Positions 1-7,843 of a stretch of 41,952 nucleotides of DNA are shown in pieces (position 1 is the stretch's first letter; each line of letters begins with the position of its first letter). The DNA is from Rhodocyclaceae bacterium UBA2250. Its GTDB lineage: Bacteria > Pseudomonadota > Gammaproteobacteria > Burkholderiales > Rhodocyclaceae. The translations under genes and the position numbers were made by a program. Location of the stretch: contig DDXW01000063.1 of NCBI GenBank assembly GCA_002347285.1, positions 1-41,952 of the forward strand, read 5' to 3'. The notes under the pieces were generated by a model that saw only the letters and a program-made list of their open reading frames with translations, ran no database searches and was not told the origin of the DNA.

Positions 1-22
1 AGAAAAATCGGGGCCGGCGCAC
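1..22. repeat. Left copy of a 22-bp inverted repeat shared by both window ends
   Basis: The first 22 bases are the exact reverse complement of the last 22 (41931-41952); the match stops at base 23. The sequence begins AGAAAAATCGGGG and continues into GCCGGCGCAC. Either both ends run into the same mobile-element terminus, or this is an assembly overlap at a repeat. It lies inside the open frame of the transposase-like fragment. Confidence 0.85.
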
Positions 23-207
23 ATGGAATGCGCCCACAGTATCTGGCGTTCTATGCGGCGGAGTTCGCGTGGCGTGAGATGCGCCGGGCAGAGTCCTTGG
101 GAACCAAGTTTTTCGGACTACTTAAGAGGGTACTGAGCTGTGACATCTCGCGGGCTTGGCGAGGTTACGCGCAGGGACGAAGGCTCGGTTTCGAATATCT
201 GGGTTAG
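1..207 (+). CDS. Partial transposase, C-terminal end, probably IS1595 (ISXO2-like) family
   Basis: An open frame enters from the window edge in phase with base 1 and stops at TAG 205-207, giving 68 residues. The visible peptide contains RPQYLAFYAAEFAWREMRR followed by GTKFFGLLKRVLS. This resembles the end of ISXO2-like transposases, where a H-x(4)-YL-x(2)-Y-x-x-EF-x-(W/F)-R pattern closes the DDE domain. The catalytic residues would lie upstream of the window, so whether the gene is intact cannot be judged. Its stop overlaps the stop of the convergent gene at 204-704 by 4 bp, so the two are probably one transferred unit. Family assignment is from memory of the motif and is uncertain. Confidence 0.45.
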   Translation, partial: RKIGAGAHGMRPQYLAFYAAEFAWREMRRAESLGTKFFGLLKRVLSCDISRAWRGYAQGRRLGFEYLG

Positions 208-704
208 CCGATCTCATCTTCAGCGGGTTCTTTCAAGACCCACTGCCCTGTTTCGTTACCGAGAGCCTTGTGTCTTCGCCCGATCATCCCAAGTCGACAC
301 ATGTCCTTCAACCGGCGGCGAACGGCCTCTCTCAGTTCGTGCATCGAGCAAGGATCAGATGTCAGGTCAATGTTCCTCACTGCAACGAATGTGGCGACCT
401 CGTCAGTGGTGACGGGCATCCCGTCATTGACCTTCAGGCATGTCAGGATTGCGTGAGTAACAGCGCCATACGGCAGATTAACGCGGACGCTTTTGCTTCT
501 GATCAACGGAATCTGGCTTACGTCGATTGCAATGTCGTGCAACGACAGGGTCTGATCAACTGATTCCAACAGATCCTTGAGAGGCTTTAGCTCCTCGGCC
601 AAGCGCTGGCACTTTGCGAGTGAGGTCTCAATTCTCGCAATCTCGCCGGCTACACGCGCACGGCGGTCGATCAGCCATTTCAGGGAGGATGGAAGTCTGG
701 GCAT
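204..704 (-). CDS. Hypothetical protein, coiled-coil N-terminus with a winged-helix-like C-terminus
   Basis: This encodes 166 residues that I do not recognise. Residues 10-55 (IDRRARVAGEIARIETSLAKC onward) have the charged and leucine spacing of a short coiled coil. The second half (YGAVTHAILTCLK, then a TTDEVATFVAVR segment and REAVRRRLKDMCRLGMIGRR) has the look of a small winged-helix fold, with a basic helix followed by a turn before the final strand. Base composition is visibly less GC-rich than in the housekeeping genes next door, which suggests transfer. It faces a transposase fragment and overlaps it by 4 bp, so it may be a passenger gene of that element. A DNA-binding role is a guess from fold appearance only. 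Confidence 0.55.
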   Translation of the reverse strand: MPRLPSSLKWLIDRRARVAGEIARIETSLAKCQRLAEELKPLKDLLESVDQTLSLHDIAIDVSQIPLIRSKSVRVNLPYGAVTHAILTCLKVNDGMPVTTDEVATFVAVRNIDLTSDPCSMHELREAVRRRLKDMCRLGMIGRRHKALGNETGQWVLKEPAEDEIG

Positions 705-772
705 TGGTGAATTAGACCAATGCCCAGATCAGTCACCTAGTGCACCAGTGACATAATGGCGAGCACAAACAA

Positions 773-796
773 AAAAGCCGCCCGCAGGCGGCTTTT
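773..796 (-). terminator. Rho-independent terminator of rplM-rpsI
   Basis: A perfect 10-bp stem, AAAAGCCGCC paired with GGCGGCTTTT around a 4-base loop, lies 15 bp past the rpsI stop. On the minus strand it is followed by a T-rich run (771-776 read as T). The A/T arms make it partly bidirectional, so it may also insulate the ribosomal operon from the accessory sliver. Confidence 0.9.
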
Positions 797-810
797 CCGG
801 CGAAGGGTGA

Positions 811-1203
811 TCAGCGCTTCGAGAACTGCTTGCGGCGACGGGCCTTGTGCAAGCCGACCTTCTTGCGTTCCACCTCGCGCGCGTCGCGCGTAACGAATCC
901 GGCATTGGACAGCGCGGGTTTCAGGGTGGCATCGTACTCGATCAGGGCGCGGGTGATGCCATGGCGCACCGCGCCAGCTTGGCCGGATTCGCCCCCGCCC
1001 GTGACGTTCACCATGATGTCGAAGGTGCCCATGTGCTGGGTCAGCTCCAGGGGCTGACGGACGACCATGCGTCCCGTCTCGCGGGAAAAGAACTCATCCA
1101 CCGGCTTGTCGTTCACGATGAACTTGCCGCTGCCGCTTTTCATGAACACGCGGGCGACCGCAGTCTTGCGGCGACCGGTTCCGTAATAGTAGTTGGCCGA
1201 CAT
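811..1203 (-). CDS. rpsI: 30S ribosomal protein S9
   Basis: The protein has 130 residues, the usual length for bacterial S9. S9 sits in the small-subunit head, and its C-terminal tail reaches toward the P-site tRNA. Family marks are YYYGTGRRKTAVARV at residues 5-19, the central GGGESGQAGAVRHGI segment and the basic tail ending RRRKQFSKR. It lies 19 bp downstream of rplM in the standard L13-S9 operon and is followed by a strong terminator. Nothing is unusual. Confidence 0.99.
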   Translation of the reverse strand: MSANYYYGTGRRKTAVARVFMKSGSGKFIVNDKPVDEFFSRETGRMVVRQPLELTQHMGTFDIMVNVTGGGESGQAGAVRHGITRALIEYDATLKPALSNAGFVTRDAREVERKKVGLHKARRRKQFSKR

Positions 1204-1222
1204 AAGTTAGTTATCCGTTCTG

Positions 1223-1651
1223 TCAGATTTCCAGGGGTTTGGGCTGCTGGGCCGTGTGGGGATGCGCTCCGCCGGCATAGCACTTCATCTTCTTCAGCAT
1301 CGCATAGCCGAGCGGTCCCTTCGGCAGCATGCCCTTGACGGCTTTTTCGAGCACGCGCGACGGGAAGCGCTGTTGCAGCTTGATGAAGTTGGTCTCATAA
1401 ATGCCGCCGGGGAACCCGGAATGGCGAAAATACTTCTTGTCCTGCGCCTTGTTGCCGGTTATGCGCAGCTTGTCCACGTTGACGACGACGATGTAATCGC
1501 CGGTATCGACGTGCGGGGTGTATTCCGGCTTGTGCTTGCCGCGCAAGCGACGGGCAATTTCGGCAGCCAAGCGGCCGAGCACCTTGTCAGACGCGTCTAC
1601 GACGTACCAATCGCGCTTGACTTCATGCGGTTTGGCGGAAAAAGTCTTCAT
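1223..1651 (-). CDS. rplM: 50S ribosomal protein L13
   Basis: The protein has 142 residues, full length for L13, an early-assembling protein of the large subunit. It starts MKTFSAKPHEVKRDW and carries the family block DASDKVLGRLA and the conserved RGKHKPEYTPH and NKAQDKKYFRHSG segments. A GGATCC/GGAGG-like ribosome-binding sequence precedes the ATG on the minus strand. It is the first gene of the rplM-rpsI operon; the promoter should lie within 1652-1740, but I could not fix a clear -35/-10 pair there. Confidence 0.99.
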   Translation of the reverse strand: MKTFSAKPHEVKRDWYVVDASDKVLGRLAAEIARRLRGKHKPEYTPHVDTGDYIVVVNVDKLRITGNKAQDKKYFRHSGFPGGIYETNFIKLQQRFPSRVLEKAVKGMLPKGPLGYAMLKKMKCYAGGAHPHTAQQPKPLEI

Positions 1652-1781
1652 GGAGGATCCCTGCTACTAATCACACAGCTTTGTCGGAGCGAGAGAGCCA
1701 AAAACAAGCGGCCCACCACGCGGAAAGCCGCGCATGGTATCCCACATCCCGGCCAAAAGTCAAATATGTTTCTCTTGGGGC

Positions 1782-1804
1782 GCCGCCTTGCCGGCACCGA
1801 GTTT
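1782..1804 (+). repeat. Dispersed 23-bp repeat, diverged copy (intergenic, upstream of the OsmC-family gene)
   Basis: This stretch matches the window-wide repeat at 20 of 23 positions: GCCGCC at the left, CCGAGTTT at the right, with changes in the middle (GCCGGCA instead of GCCAGCG). It lies in the 207-bp divergent region between rplM and the OsmC-family gene, 55 bp before the latter's start. The end of the repeat falls roughly where a -35 element would sit for the TACAAT at 1824-1829. Confidence 0.55.
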
Positions 1805-1823
1805 CCCGCATCGGCTTCCGCAT

Positions 1824-1829
1824 TACAAT
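1824..1829 (+). promoter_or_regulatory. Possible -10 box for the OsmC-family gene
   Basis: TACAAT lies 29 bp before the ATG, with a weak GTTTCC/TTTCCC at 1801-1807 at 16-17 bp spacing. The -35 is poor and overlaps the end of a repeat copy, so this is tentative. Confidence 0.3.
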
Positions 1830-1858
1830 TCTTGACTCAACTGCGAGAGGGACGATCA

Positions 1859-2281
1859 ATGCTCGAATGCACGGTACGCTGGCACCATCATGGCATGAGT
1901 TTCATCGCCGAAACGGGTACCGGCCACATGGTGGCCATGGATGGCGCTCCAGAGGCGGGTGGCCACAACCTGGCGCCCAGGCCCATGGAAATGCTGCTGG
2001 CCGGCGCGGGCGGCTGCACCTCCTTCGATGTCATCTCTATCCTGAAGAAGGGGCGGCAGGACATCCGCGACTGCTCAGTGAAGCTGACGGCGGAACGGGC
2101 CGACGAGGACCCAAAGGTCTTCACGCGCATCGATATGCACTTCGTCGTCACCGGACGCGGGCTGAAGCCCGAAGCCGTCGAGCGTGCGATCAAGCTCTCG
2201 GCGGGAAAGTATTGCTCGGCCACAATCATGCTCGGCAAGACTGCGGCAATTACGCACACTTGGGAAATCGTCGAGGTCTGA
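1859..2281 (+). CDS. OsmC/Ohr-family peroxiredoxin-like protein
   Basis: The protein has 140 residues, typical for the short OsmC family, whose members reduce organic peroxides with a pair of cysteines. Both cysteines are present: one in AGAGGCTSFDV (about residue 55) and one in SAGKYCSATIM (about residue 120). The conserved PMEMLLAGAGGC block precedes the first. The ATG at 1859 is preceded by GAGAGG at suitable spacing. An in-frame opening continues far upstream, antisense to rplM, but has no coding support. Sequence style is nearer the YhfA-type OsmC subgroup than Ohr. The gene stands alone and converges on coq7, with 6 bp between the stops. Confidence 0.9.
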   Translation: MLECTVRWHHHGMSFIAETGTGHMVAMDGAPEAGGHNLAPRPMEMLLAGAGGCTSFDVISILKKGRQDIRDCSVKLTAERADEDPKVFTRIDMHFVVTGRGLKPEAVERAIKLSAGKYCSATIMLGKTAAITHTWEIVEV

Positions 2282-2287
2282 TTCCGG

Positions 2288-2914
2288 TCAGATCCAATAG
2301 GCGGTTGTCGTCATCGCCCTGGCGGCCAGCTTCATCGCCCCCTTGGCGATTGCAGGCAGCTCTGCCGCGCCATGTTGCCGCGCGGTTGCGGCATGGGCGG
2401 TCTCGTCCGTCTTCATCTGATCGACAATCGCCCGGGAACGCCGGTCGGCCGCCGGTAACTGCTGCAGATGTCTCTCCAGGTGCGCTTCGACCTGACGTTC
2501 GGTTTCGGCGACGAACCCCAGGCTGACCGGGTCACCGAGCCGCCCAGCAATGGCACCGATGGTCCAAGCGCCGGCATACCAGAACGGATTCAGCAGACTT
2601 TTGCGTCCGCCGAGTTCATCGATGCGCCGCTCGGTCCAGTTCAGATGTTCGGTTTCCTCCCATGCGGCCTTTTGGAGAGCCTCGAGCACCGCTCCCGCCT
2701 GCGCTGTCAAGGCTTGGCCCGCATACAGCGCCTGGGCGCACACCTCGCCGACATGGTTGACCCGCATCAGTGCAGCAGCATGACGCCGCTCCGCTTCGGT
2801 CAAATCTTCCTCAGGGATGCTTTCGCCGGGCATCGGTCGTGCAGAAGGCGCCCTCGCGAAAACCGTACGCAGCGCCTGGTCAACTTGCAGGATCAAGGGT
2901 TCAAGGAGACTCAT
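2288..2914 (-). CDS. coq7: Coq7-family di-iron hydroxylase of ubiquinone biosynthesis
   Basis: The product, 208 residues, belongs to the Coq7 di-iron carboxylate family that carries out the C6 hydroxylation of the demethoxyquinol intermediate. Ligand motifs are visible: LMRVNHVGEVCAQALY (first Glu region), WEETEHLNW (E-x-x-H) and, near the end, DETAHAATA (second E-x-x-H). The ATG at 2914 gives the family N-terminus MSLLEPLILQVD; a longer frame upstream overlaps the CNP1-like gene and is rejected. It is last in the run rppH, CNP1-like gene, coq7. Ubiquinone use agrees with an aerobic or denitrifying betaproteobacterium. Confidence 0.95.
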   Translation of the reverse strand: MSLLEPLILQVDQALRTVFARAPSARPMPGESIPEEDLTEAERRHAAALMRVNHVGEVCAQALYAGQALTAQAGAVLEALQKAAWEETEHLNWTERRIDELGGRKSLLNPFWYAGAWTIGAIAGRLGDPVSLGFVAETERQVEAHLERHLQQLPAADRRSRAIVDQMKTDETAHAATARQHGAAELPAIAKGAMKLAARAMTTTAYWI

Positions 2915-2927
2915 GGCAAACAAAATT

Positions 2928-3446
2928 TCATAGCGCATCGGGATGTTTGCCGAGCCGCAAGGCTTCCTGCCCCTCGGCGGGGGTACGGATGGAGATGCCG
3001 CTCGGACAGAACAGGTTGCGCGACAACGCGGCATGATGACGGTTGGCGGGTTTGTTCTCGATGGGCCGCCATTCGCTCCTGCGCGCTTTCGCCCAAGTGC
3101 CGTCGCGATGGCCGGTCGCGTAAGTTCTGAACTCTCTCGTTTCGCAACGAATCCCCTCGAAGGTCACGTTCGTCGAACCGCCGCCTGTGCGCACCACCAG
3201 AACATAGCGCACCACTCCGTCCCGGCCGACACTCAGCGTCGAGGCATCGATAAAAAACCTGTGGGTAGTCAGTTCGCTGACATAAAACTCGCGCAGATTG
3301 GCGTCCTGCGGGAACGCCGGCGGCTGGACCTCCTCTTCGGCCCAAGCCGGCGCATCCGGATCGTCCAAATCGCGAAAACGCAATTGCGCACAAGTTGCGG
3401 CGGGAACGAACAGCCCCAGCATGACAAGCGCCAGACACCTTCTCAT
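2928..3446 (-). CDS. CNP1-like family exported protein
   Basis: From the ATG at 3446 the protein has 172 residues and opens with a signal peptide (MRRCLALVMLGLFVPAATCA), so it is probably periplasmic. The mature part has the DLDDPDAPAWAEEEVQPPAFP segment and a FEGIRCETREFRTYA segment that I associate with the CNP1-like family named after a Neisseria antigen. No enzymatic role is known to me. The start overlaps the rppH stop in an ATGA arrangement, so the two are co-translated, and coq7 follows 13 bp on. A longer N-terminus would bury the signal peptide, which is why this start was chosen. Confidence 0.8.
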   Translation of the reverse strand: MRRCLALVMLGLFVPAATCAQLRFRDLDDPDAPAWAEEEVQPPAFPQDANLREFYVSELTTHRFFIDASTLSVGRDGVVRYVLVVRTGGGSTNVTFEGIRCETREFRTYATGHRDGTWAKARRSEWRPIENKPANRHHAALSRNLFCPSGISIRTPAEGQEALRLGKHPDAL

Positions 3447-3988
3447 TGGCTTTCCTGCCGGGAAGATTGCTGCCCGGCCGTCTGCCCGGCCAGCCATCCC
3501 GTGATGCGGCCGGGGACATGGAACAGCAGTCGCGACAACTCGGTCAGGGCCTGCTCATAAACGCCTCGCTTGAACTCGATCACGGAATCGAGCGGCACCC
3601 AGTAATTGCTCCAGCGCCAGGCGTCGAACTCCGGCTTGGCGGTGGCGCGCAAGCTGATATCGCTGTCGCGTCCGGTCAGCCGCAACAAGAACCAGATCTG
3701 CTTCTGCCCTTTGTAGGTGCCGCGCCATTCGCGACGCACCCATTGCTTCGGAACGTCGTAACGCAACCAATCCCGCGTCCGGCCGAGAATGCGCACATGC
3801 TCGGGCTTCAGACCGACTTCCTCGTACAGTTCGCGATACATGGCCTCTTCCGGCGATTCCCCCTTCTTGATGCCGCCCTGCGGGAACTGCCAGGAATGTT
3901 CGCGAATCCGTTTGCCCCAGAAGACCTCGTAGCGATGATTGGTGAGAATGATGCCGACGTTCGGGCGATAACCTTCCCGATCGAGCAT
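3443..3988 (-). CDS. rppH: RNA pyrophosphohydrolase (Nudix)
   Basis: RppH converts the 5' triphosphate of mRNA to monophosphate and so starts RNase E-dependent decay. From the internal ATG at 3988 the protein has 181 residues beginning MLDREGYRPNVGIIL, matching the family start; the 14-residue extension from 4030 is unlikely. The Nudix box is complete (GGIKKGESPEEAMYRELYEE then VGL, about residues 38-60), and SWQFPQGG precedes it. Nearby family marks are YDVPKQWVRREWRG and GQKQIWFLL. It is divergent from proS and overlaps the CNP1-like gene by 4 bp. The symbol nudH is a synonym. Confidence 0.95.
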   Translation of the reverse strand: MLDREGYRPNVGIILTNHRYEVFWGKRIREHSWQFPQGGIKKGESPEEAMYRELYEEVGLKPEHVRILGRTRDWLRYDVPKQWVRREWRGTYKGQKQIWFLLRLTGRDSDISLRATAKPEFDAWRWSNYWVPLDSVIEFKRGVYEQALTELSRLLFHVPGRITGWLAGQTAGQQSSRQESQ

Positions 3989-4099
3989 GGTGAACCCCAA
4001 TTTGTTTGACTGGCCGGAATTGTTCCACATTCGTTCGGCCGAGGAAAGTCGGCCGGCCGGTTAAAATTCCGGATCCATCGCTTTATGAGAAAGTCCGAC

Positions 4100-5827
4100 A
4101 TGCGCGCCAGCCAATTCTTCATCGCCACCCTCAAGGAGGCCCCGACCGATGCCGAGGTGGTGTCCCACAAGTTGATGACCCGGGCCGGCATGATTCGCAA
4201 GCTGGCCGGCGGCATCTATACCTACATGCCGACGGGTCTGCGGGTGATCAGAAAAATCGAGGCGATCATCCGTGAAGAGATGAACCGCGCGGGCGCGATC
4301 GAACTGCTGATGCCTCTCGTACAGCCGGCCGAACTCTGGCAGGAAACCGGGCGCTGGGACAAGATGGGACCGGAAATGATGCGGGTGAAGGATCGCCATG
4401 ACCGCGACTTCATCATCCAGCCCACCTCGGAGGAAGTGATCACTGACATCGCGCGCGGCGAGATCCACAGCTATCGCCAGTTGCCGAAAAATTTCTATCA
4501 CATCCAGACGAAATTCCGGGACGAACGACGGCCCCGCTTCGGCGTGATGCGCGGGCGCGAGTTCACGATGAAGGACGCCTACTCCTTCGACCGCGACGAG
4601 GCCGGCGCCGAACAGAGCTACCAGACGATGTACGCCGCCTACGTGAAGATCTTCGAGCGGCTCGGGCTCACTTTCCGCGCCGTGCGCGCCGACACCGGTG
4701 CCATCGGCGGATCGCTGTCGCACGAATTCCAGGTCATCGCCGACACCGGAGAGGACCTGCTCGTCTATTGCCCCGATTCGGACTACGCAGCAAACATCGA
4801 GCTTGCCGAGGCTGCCCCGCTGCTGACCACGCGCGCCGCGCCCGCCATGGCGATGGAGAAGGTGCCGACCCCGGACACGACCCGTTGCGAGGACGTGGCG
4901 AAACTGCTCGCCCTGCCGATCGAGCGCACCGTCAAATCCATCGTGCTGGCGGTTGATACGCCGCTGGGCGCCGAAGTCTGGCTGCTGCTGGTACGCGGCG
5001 ATCACGACCTCAACGAAGTCAAAGCCGGCAAGGTGCCTGGCCTCGAAGGAGGCTTCCGTTTCGCCAGCGAACAGGAGATCATCGACAGCTTTGGTTGCCC
5101 TCCCGGTTATCTTGGCCCGCTCAACACGCAAAAGCCGCTCAAGGTCGTCGCCGACCGCACGGTGGCGCACATGAGCGACTTCGTCAGCGGCGCCAACGAA
5201 ATCGGTTTTCATATCAAGGGCATCAACTGGGGCCGCGACCTGCCCGAGCCCCACATCGTGGCCGACATCCGCAACGTCGTCGCAGGCGACCCGTCGCCCG
5301 ACGGCAAGGGATCACTCGCCATCCAGCGCGGCATCGAGGTCGGTCATGTCTTCTTCCTCGGCACCAAGTATTCGGCAGCGATGAATTGCACCTATCTCGA
5401 CGAAAACGGCAAGCCGCAGCTGATGGTGATGGGTTGCTACGGCATCGGCGTGACCCGGCTGGTCGGCGCCGCGATCGAGCAGAATCACGACGAACGCGGC
5501 ATCATCTGGCCGGATGCGATCGCGCCATTCACGCTCGTCATCTGCCCGGTCGGCTGGGGCAAGTCCGAGGCAGTGCGCCAGGCGGCGCTCGACCTCTACG
5601 AAAAACTCGTTGTTTCCGGGATTGACGTCATTCTCGACGATCGCGACGAGCGCCCGGGCGTAATGTTCGCGGATTGGGAATTGATCGGCGTGCCGCATCG
5701 CATCACCATCGGCGAGCGCGGCCTCAAGGAAGGTCTGGTCGAATACCAGCACCGCCGCGACAAGGAAGCCACCAAGGTTCCGCTCGCGGAGATCGCCGCG
5801 CTGGCGCGGCAGAAAGCATGCGCCTAG
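4100..5827 (+). CDS. proS: Prolyl-tRNA synthetase (bacterial type with editing domain)
   Basis: ProRS charges tRNA-Pro. The start at 4100 gives 575 residues beginning MRASQFFIATLKEAP, the usual betaproteobacterial N-terminus; an in-frame ATG at 4085 would add five residues and cannot be excluded. Class II motifs are present: motif 1 around MNRAGAIELLMPLVQPAELW, motif 2 FRDERRPRFGVMRGREF and motif 3 GCYGIGVTRLVGAAIEQ. Between motifs 2 and 3 lies an insert of about 180 residues (roughly 225-400) corresponding to the YbaK-like editing domain that hydrolyses mischarged Ala-tRNA-Pro. The C-terminus overlaps the next gene by 10 bp. Confidence 0.97.
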   Translation: MRASQFFIATLKEAPTDAEVVSHKLMTRAGMIRKLAGGIYTYMPTGLRVIRKIEAIIREEMNRAGAIELLMPLVQPAELWQETGRWDKMGPEMMRVKDRHDRDFIIQPTSEEVITDIARGEIHSYRQLPKNFYHIQTKFRDERRPRFGVMRGREFTMKDAYSFDRDEAGAEQSYQTMYAAYVKIFERLGLTFRAVRADTGAIGGSLSHEFQVIADTGEDLLVYCPDSDYAANIELAEAAPLLTTRAAPAMAMEKVPTPDTTRCEDVAKLLALPIERTVKSIVLAVDTPLGAEVWLLLVRGDHDLNEVKAGKVPGLEGGFRFASEQEIIDSFGCPPGYLGPLNTQKPLKVVADRTVAHMSDFVSGANEIGFHIKGINWGRDLPEPHIVADIRNVVAGDPSPDGKGSLAIQRGIEVGHVFFLGTKYSAAMNCTYLDENGKPQLMVMGCYGIGVTRLVGAAIEQNHDERGIIWPDAIAPFTLVICPVGWGKSEAVRQAALDLYEKLVVSGIDVILDDRDERPGVMFADWELIGVPHRITIGERGLKEGLVEYQHRRDKEATKVPLAEIAALARQKACA

Positions 5828-6423
5828 GCCTATTCGCTCTGCTGGCCCTCTGCGCCTCGCAGGCTTGGGCGGGTGCGCAGGAATACGAACCGCTTGCCGC
5901 CAGCGTCCAGGCCGCCCTGCATGCGGCGATCTCCGACCGGGCGACTCCGGAACCGCACTTCTCCAGCATCGAGGAGAAGATCGACTGGCTCACTGAAATG
6001 TCGCGCCGGCTGGCGCGGCGCATGCCCGACCGGGAAGCCCGCCTCGAATTCCTCAAGGCGGTGCGTTACGAAGCGCAGCGTGCCGGCCTGGATCCGCAGC
6101 TCGTGCTCGGCCTGATCCAGGTGGAAAGCGGCTTCCGCAAGCATGCCGTCTCCACCGCCGGCGCGCGCGGTTTCATGCAGGTGATGCCCTTCTGGGTCAA
6201 GCTGATCGGCAACCCGGACAACAACCTGTTCCACCTGCGCACCAACCTGCGCTACGGCTGCACGATCCTGCGCCATTATCTCGACATCGAGAACGGCGAC
6301 CTGTTCCGGGCGCTCGGACGCTACAACGGCAGCCTCGGCCGGCCGGAATACCCGAACATGGTCAGGGCGGCTTGGGAGAAGCAGTGGAACTGGGGCCCGC
6401 GCGTGCTCCAGGCCAGGCAGTAA
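5818..6423 (+). CDS. Lytic transglycosylase, SLT domain, exported
   Basis: The protein has 201 residues from an ATG inside the last codons of proS. A signal peptide (MRLGLFALLALCASQAWA) leads into a linker and then a compact SLT lysozyme-like domain. The catalytic glutamate is in LGLIQVESGFRKHA (about residue 102), followed by AGARGFMQVMPFWVKLIG and LRYGCTILRHYLD. These enzymes cleave peptidoglycan with formation of 1,6-anhydromuramic acid. It is a short soluble transglycosylase of the kind often found beside proS in betaproteobacteria. The stop codon is followed directly by a copy of the dispersed repeat. Confidence 0.9.
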   Translation: MRLGLFALLALCASQAWAGAQEYEPLAASVQAALHAAISDRATPEPHFSSIEEKIDWLTEMSRRLARRMPDREARLEFLKAVRYEAQRAGLDPQLVLGLIQVESGFRKHAVSTAGARGFMQVMPFWVKLIGNPDNNLFHLRTNLRYGCTILRHYLDIENGDLFRALGRYNGSLGRPEYPNMVRAAWEKQWNWGPRVLQARQ

Positions 6424-6446
6424 AAACTCGGCGCTGGCGGGGCGGC
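6424..6446 (-). repeat. Dispersed 23-bp repeat, exact core (intergenic, between transglycosylase gene and ffh)
   Basis: The exact 14-mer core CCAGCGCCGAGTTT on the minus strand is preceded by GCCGCCCCG. The repeat begins at the base after the transglycosylase stop codon and ends one base before the ffh stop, so it makes up 23 of the 24 bases between two convergent genes. No independent terminator is visible here. Confidence 0.85.
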
Positions 6447-6447
6447 G

Positions 6448-7818
6448 CTATCTGGGCAGGCCGGGCATGCCCTTGCCCATCAAACCCTTCATGCCGCGCA
6501 TCATCTTGGCCATGCCGCCTTTTGAAAACTGCTTCATCATCTTCTGCGACTGCTCGAACTGGTTGAGCAGTCGATTGACTTCCTGCACCTGCACTCCCGC
6601 GCCCGCGGCAATGCGCCGCTTGCGGCTGGCCTTGATGAGTTCGGGTTTGGCGCGCTCGGCCGGCGTCATCGAGTCGATGATGCCCTCGATGCGGCGAACC
6701 GCCTTGTCCTCGACATGACCACCGGCCTGCTGCGCCAACGCGCCGAACTGGGCCGGCAGCTTGTCGAGCAGGGCGCCGAGGCCGCCCATGCTGCGCATCT
6801 GGCCGATCTGCGCCTTGAAATCGTTGAGGTCGAAGCCCTTGCCGGACTTCATCTTCTTGACGAATTCCTGCGCCTTCTCCTGATCGACGCCGCGCTGCGC
6901 CTCCTCGACCAGACCGAGAATGTCGCCCATGCCGAGAATGCGGCTCGCCATGCGCTCGGGATGGAACTCCTCGATGCCGGTCAGCTTCTCGCCGACGCCG
7001 GCGAATTTCAGGGGTTTCCCGGTGACGTGGCGCACCGAGAGCGCCGCGCCGCCGCGCGCGTCGCCGTCGAGCTTGGTGAGAATCACGCCGGTCAGCGGCA
7101 GCGCCTCGTTGAACGCCTTGGCGGTATTCACCGCGTCCTGGCCGAGCATCGCGTCGACGACGAACAGGGTTTCGATCGGTTTGAGCTGGGCATGCAGCTC
7201 GCGGATTTCCTGCATCATCGCCTCGTCGATCGCCAGCCGGCCGGCGGTATCGACGAACAGGACGTCGTGGAAATGGCGCTTCGCATAGTCGAGCGCCGCC
7301 GCGGCGATCTCGGCCGGCTTCTGGCCCGTCTCGGCAGGGAAGAAATCGATGCCGGCCTGGGCGGCCACGGTTTTCAACTGCTCGATCGCGGCGGGGCGAT
7401 AGACGTCGCAGCTGACCGCCAGCACCTTCTTCTTCTGCCGTTCCTTGAGCCACTTGCCCAGCTTGGCGGTCGTCGTCGTCTTGCCGGCGCCCTGCAGGCC
7501 CGCCATCAGGATGATCGCCGGCGGCTGGGTGGCGAGATTGAGCTCCGCCTTCGCGCCGCCCATCAGGTCGGTCAGCTCGCGATGCACGACGCCGACGAGC
7601 GCCTGGCCCGGAGTCAGCGAACCGACGACCTCCTGGCCGAGCGCCTTTTCCTTGACGCGGGCAATGAATTCCTTCACGACCGGCAGGGCGACGTCGGCCT
7701 CGAGCAGCGCCATGCGCACCTCGCGCAGCATTTCGGCGATATTGTCGTCGGTCAGGCGCGCCTGGCCGCGCAGCGTCTTGACGACCTTGGCGAGGCGTTG
7801 GGTCAGATTGTCGAGCAT
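6448..7818 (-). CDS. ffh: Signal recognition particle GTPase Ffh
   Basis: Ffh with 4.5S RNA recognises signal sequences on ribosomes and delivers them to FtsY. The protein has 456 residues. The N domain (MLDNLTQRLAKVVKTLRGQ) is followed by the G domain with GLQGAGKTTTTAKLGKWL (about residues 107-124), DTAGRLAIDE and TKLDGDARGG. The methionine-rich M domain ends in GGMAKMMRGMKGLMGKGMPG. It is divergent from the ccsA-like gene, an arrangement widely conserved near ffh. The stop codon abuts a dispersed-repeat copy. Confidence 0.98.
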   Translation of the reverse strand: MLDNLTQRLAKVVKTLRGQARLTDDNIAEMLREVRMALLEADVALPVVKEFIARVKEKALGQEVVGSLTPGQALVGVVHRELTDLMGGAKAELNLATQPPAIILMAGLQGAGKTTTTAKLGKWLKERQKKKVLAVSCDVYRPAAIEQLKTVAAQAGIDFFPAETGQKPAEIAAAALDYAKRHFHDVLFVDTAGRLAIDEAMMQEIRELHAQLKPIETLFVVDAMLGQDAVNTAKAFNEALPLTGVILTKLDGDARGGAALSVRHVTGKPLKFAGVGEKLTGIEEFHPERMASRILGMGDILGLVEEAQRGVDQEKAQEFVKKMKSGKGFDLNDFKAQIGQMRSMGGLGALLDKLPAQFGALAQQAGGHVEDKAVRRIEGIIDSMTPAERAKPELIKASRKRRIAAGAGVQVQEVNRLLNQFEQSQKMMKQFSKGGMAKMMRGMKGLMGKGMPGLPR

Positions 7819-7843
7819 GGGCTTGGTGTAGACTTCATTCGAT

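Noticed and set aside
724..755. GTCAC...GTGAC inverted pair considered as an attachment site or element end
   Set aside because: The stem is only 5 bp; no matching left end or target duplication can be seen in the window.
4036..4055. CGGCCGA/TCGGCCG hairpin in the proS-rppH divergent gap, considered as a riboswitch or T-box
   Set aside because: It is short, has no T-box features, and GC-rich inverted repeats are frequent by chance here.
4061..5254. Long minus-strand open frame opposite proS
   Set aside because: It is antisense to a fully motif-supported ProRS and has no family resemblance.
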